Shown here one piece after another: positions 62,178 to 64,000 of a stretch of DNA of 64,000 nucleotides; positions within the stretch are counted from its first letter, which is position 1; every line of letters begins with the position of its first letter. Position numbers and translations under genes: made by a program. Under the pieces are notes generated by a model. That model was not told the DNA's origin. It saw only the letters and a list, made by a program, of their open reading frames with translations, and did no database searches. The stretch is taken from assembly GCF_030816855.1 (NCBI RefSeq), contig NZ_JAUSYK010000001.1:1240001-1304000 (forward strand), in the 5' to 3' direction. This DNA is from Arthrobacter sp. B3I4 (GTDB taxonomy: Bacteria > Actinomycetota > Actinomycetes > Actinomycetales > Micrococcaceae).

Positions 62178-63131
62178 TCAGCCCTTCCGGCCCTCGGTGG
62201 CAACGCCTTCAATGAAGTGGCGTTGCCCGAAGGCGAAGAGGACAAGCATGGGCAAGGTGATGAGCAAGGTGGCGACCATGACGAACTGGTAGTCGCCCTG
62301 GCCACCGTTCGTGGGACTGTACTTGGTCATGGCGTAGGCGATTCCCAGCGGCGCAGTGAAGCCCTCGACCGAGCCGGCGTTCAGATAGATCAGCGCGGAC
62401 TGCAGGTTGTTCCAGCTGGCCTGGAACTCGAAGATAAAGATGACCACCAGGGACGGTATCGACAGTGGCAGGGCAATCCGGCGGAAGAGCCCGAAGTAGC
62501 TGGCACCGTCGATCCGTGCCGCCTCGAACAACTCGCGCGGCAGTCCCAGGAAGAATTGGCGCTGCAGGAAAATATAAAAGGCGGACCCGAAGAGGTTCAT
62601 TCCGAAGAGCGGGATCCAGGTTCCCAGCACCCCCAGGTTCTTCCAGATGAGGTACTGCGGAACCATGGTCACTGCGCCTGGGAGCATCATGGTGGCCAGA
62701 ACGAGCCCGAAGAGGAAGTTCCGGCCCGGGAACCGGAAGTAGGCAAAGCCGAAGGCAACCATGGAACTGGAGATGGTGACAAGCGTCGCGGCCAGAACGG
62801 CAATGAGGAAACTGTTGGTCACCCAGTTGACCAGCGGAAGCTGCTCCCAGACCTGCACGTAGTTCTGCGGAGAGAACGTGCGCGGGATCAGGGAATTATC
62901 GAAGACCTCGCCGCGGGGCTTCAGGCTGGCGGCGATCAGCCACACCAGCGGATAAAGGAACACTGCGCTGATCACGGTCAGCAGGGTCCACAGCAGCACC
63001 TGTGCGGCTTTAGTCCGTTGCGGCCGTGCCTTACGGCGGGGTGGCAGGGGCGCGAGCGGAGTCTCCGCATCTGGTGAGGGGGCGGTGGCCGGCGATTGCG
63101 TGCCGGCCGCCTGGGCCCGGGTGGTTGCCAT
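62178..63131 (-). CDS. carbohydrate ABC transporter permease (MalG-like)
   Basis: A 317-residue inner-membrane permease with six helices. The binding-protein-dependent transport (EAA) motif is FEAARIDGASYFGLFRRIAL. An N-terminal 35-residue Ala/Pro extension precedes the first helix. ATG 63131 shares its A with the stop of the upstream permease (TAATG), so the two are coupled. The solute-binding protein and upstream part of the operon lie outside the window. Confidence 0.92.
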   Translation of the reverse strand: MATTRAQAAGTQSPATAPSPDAETPLAPLPPRRKARPQRTKAAQVLLWTLLTVISAVFLYPLVWLIAASLKPRGEVFDNSLIPRTFSPQNYVQVWEQLPLVNWVTNSFLIAVLAATLVTISSSMVAFGFAYFRFPGRNFLFGLVLATMMLPGAVTMVPQYLIWKNLGVLGTWIPLFGMNLFGSAFYIFLQRQFFLGLPRELFEAARIDGASYFGLFRRIALPLSIPSLVVIFIFEFQASWNNLQSALIYLNAGSVEGFTAPLGIAYAMTKYSPTNGGQGDYQFVMVATLLITLPMLVLFAFGQRHFIEGVATEGRKG

Positions 63132-64000
63132 TAGCGCTTTTCCCCTTCGTAGTAGACGAACTTGTTGCCGACTTTGACCTGGACCAGGCTGATCAGCAGG
63201 ATCAAGACGAACAGCACCCAGGCCATGGCCGAAGCGAAGCCGAAGTTGAACTGGCGGAACGCCTGCTGGAAGAGATAGATGCCGTAGAAAAGTGACGCCT
63301 CCGGGGACGTGCTGGTTTGGTCCCGCCAGAAGAGCAGGTAGGCCTGGTCGAAGACCTGCAGGGCCGCGATCGTCAGGACAATCACGTTAAAGAACAAAGC
63401 GCCGGAAATCATCGGAATGGTGATGTAGAAGAACTTCCGGACCGGGCCCGCACCGTCGAGGGAGGCCACTTCGTACAGTTCTTTGGGGACGCTCTTAAGC
63501 GCTGCCAGGAAGATGACCATCGTACCGCTGACGCCCCAGAGGGTCATCAGGACGATCGAGGGCTTCACCCAGGCGGGATCAATGAGCCACTGGGGACCCG
63601 AGATCCCGAAAAACCCGAGCGCCTGGTTGATCGCGCCGGTGTTGCCGTTGAGCAGCAGCAGAAACACCGCGGCGGTCGCTACCGACGGCGTCATCTTGGG
63701 CAGGTAATACACGGTGCGGAAGAAGCCGGCCCCACGCCCTACCTGGTTCAGCAGCAGCGCGAGCCCCAGAGCCACACAGATTTCCAGCGGCACCGCCATG
63801 ATGGCGTAGAACAGGGTGTTGGCCAGCGACGCGGCCACCTTGGGGTCCTCAAAAAGCAACTCGTAGTTGGTGACTCCGGCCGGTTTTGCCACGTTCGTGG
63901 CGAGATTGTACCGACTGAAGGAGATCACCAGGCTGTAGACCATGGCGCCGAGCATGAAGACGGCAAAGCCAACAATCCACGGCGAGATGAACAGATACCC
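63131..64000 (-). CDS. carbohydrate ABC transporter permease (MalF/UgpA-like), cut at right edge
   Basis: The visible 289 residues are the C-terminal part of a sugar ABC permease. The frame is open to the window end (upstream residues read GYLFISPWIVGFAVF, a typical first helix), so an ATG at 63955 is internal. The EAA motif is YEVASLDGAGPVRKFFYITI. It pairs with the MalG-like permease to import a sugar or oligosaccharide. The GH1 and GH15 enzymes in the window are possible users of such a substrate, though they are far away. Confidence 0.9.
   Translation of the reverse strand, partial: GYLFISPWIVGFAVFMLGAMVYSLVISFSRYNLATNVAKPAGVTNYELLFEDPKVAASLANTLFYAIMAVPLEICVALGLALLLNQVGRGAGFFRTVYYLPKMTPSVATAAVFLLLLNGNTGAINQALGFFGISGPQWLIDPAWVKPSIVLMTLWGVSGTMVIFLAALKSVPKELYEVASLDGAGPVRKFFYITIPMISGALFFNVIVLTIAALQVFDQAYLLFWRDQTSTSPEASLFYGIYLFQQAFRQFNFGFASAMAWVLFVLILLISLVQVKVGNKFVYYEGEKR

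Overview
The window is high-GC DNA from an actinobacterium, most likely an Arthrobacter-like member of the Micrococcaceae. The evidence is indirect: many GTG starts, MarP, the Ssd/Tad/Rv3649-type helicase block, a Crp/GlxR-type regulator, sterol-carrier and CHAD proteins, and leaderless-looking promoters. No rRNA, CRISPR, transposase or phage gene was seen. There is one tRNA, tRNA-Pro(CGG). Gene density is high and most genes are ordinary chromosomal ones. Genes are cut at both edges: a small protein at 1-182 and a sugar ABC permease at 63131-64000.

Layout. 1-3.1 kb: PAP2 phosphatase, then an HspR-like MerR regulator divergent from Hsp20, a J-domain protein and a small hypothetical. 3.3-13 kb: carbon metabolism and accessory enzymes (GH1 glucosidase, App1-type phosphatase, DUF72, GH15, YegP-like, HAD phosphatase, zinc alcohol dehydrogenase, CHAD, SDR). 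13-18.6 kb: SCP-like protein and L-asparaginase, a membrane molybdopterin oxidoreductase, then purD-purC. 18.6-20.5 kb: an XRE-TPR regulator divergent from a small secreted repeat peptide, then tRNA-Pro. 20.6-24.3 kb: a heterodimeric ABC exporter. 24.4-29.6 kb: metallophosphoesterase and bifunctional PBP, divergent from a DUF4177/RidA/Nudix run. 29.6-36.9 kb: His-rich lipoprotein, class F sortase, CHRD surface protein, Crp, MarP protease, DUF2332, aroQ and a secreted beta-propeller protein. 36.9-44.4 kb: acetyl-CoA synthetase, a membrane protein, endonuclease III, a CoA-type Nudix and an unusual family A DNA polymerase. 44.5-52.2 kb: a Tad pilus operon (ssd, tadA, tadB, tadC, DUF4244 pilin, TadE, Rv3654c-like) convergent with a frameshifted DEAD/DEAH helicase. 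52.3-59.8 kb: GNAT, TrhO, two related lipoproteins, a TipA-like MerR regulator, a methyltransferase, and MFS/ArsR genes. 59.9-62 kb: two stress-type proteins (PRC/DUF2382 and SRPBCC). 62.2-64 kb: sugar ABC permeases.

The most interesting locus is 18638-20304. A 420-residue regulator with an N-terminal XRE helix-turn-helix and a long TPR-like helical region is divergently transcribed from a 72-residue preprotein. The preprotein has a Sec signal peptide followed by three copies of VGNWPDPM at an exact 13-residue period, the last ending at the stop codon. Every nucleotide difference between the three copies is silent. The AT-rich gap between the genes carries two near-identical 14-bp repeats 23 bp apart, one overlapping a TTGACA -35 element. 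This is the architecture of an RRNPP-type peptide quorum-sensing pair, here with a multi-copy pheromone and in an actinobacterium. Function is inferred, not shown.

A second shared signal is a near-palindrome, TAAGCATGCTTACTA and variants. It lies upstream of three stress-type genes far apart in the window (YegP-like, PRC/DUF2382, SRPBCC) and suggests a common regulator.
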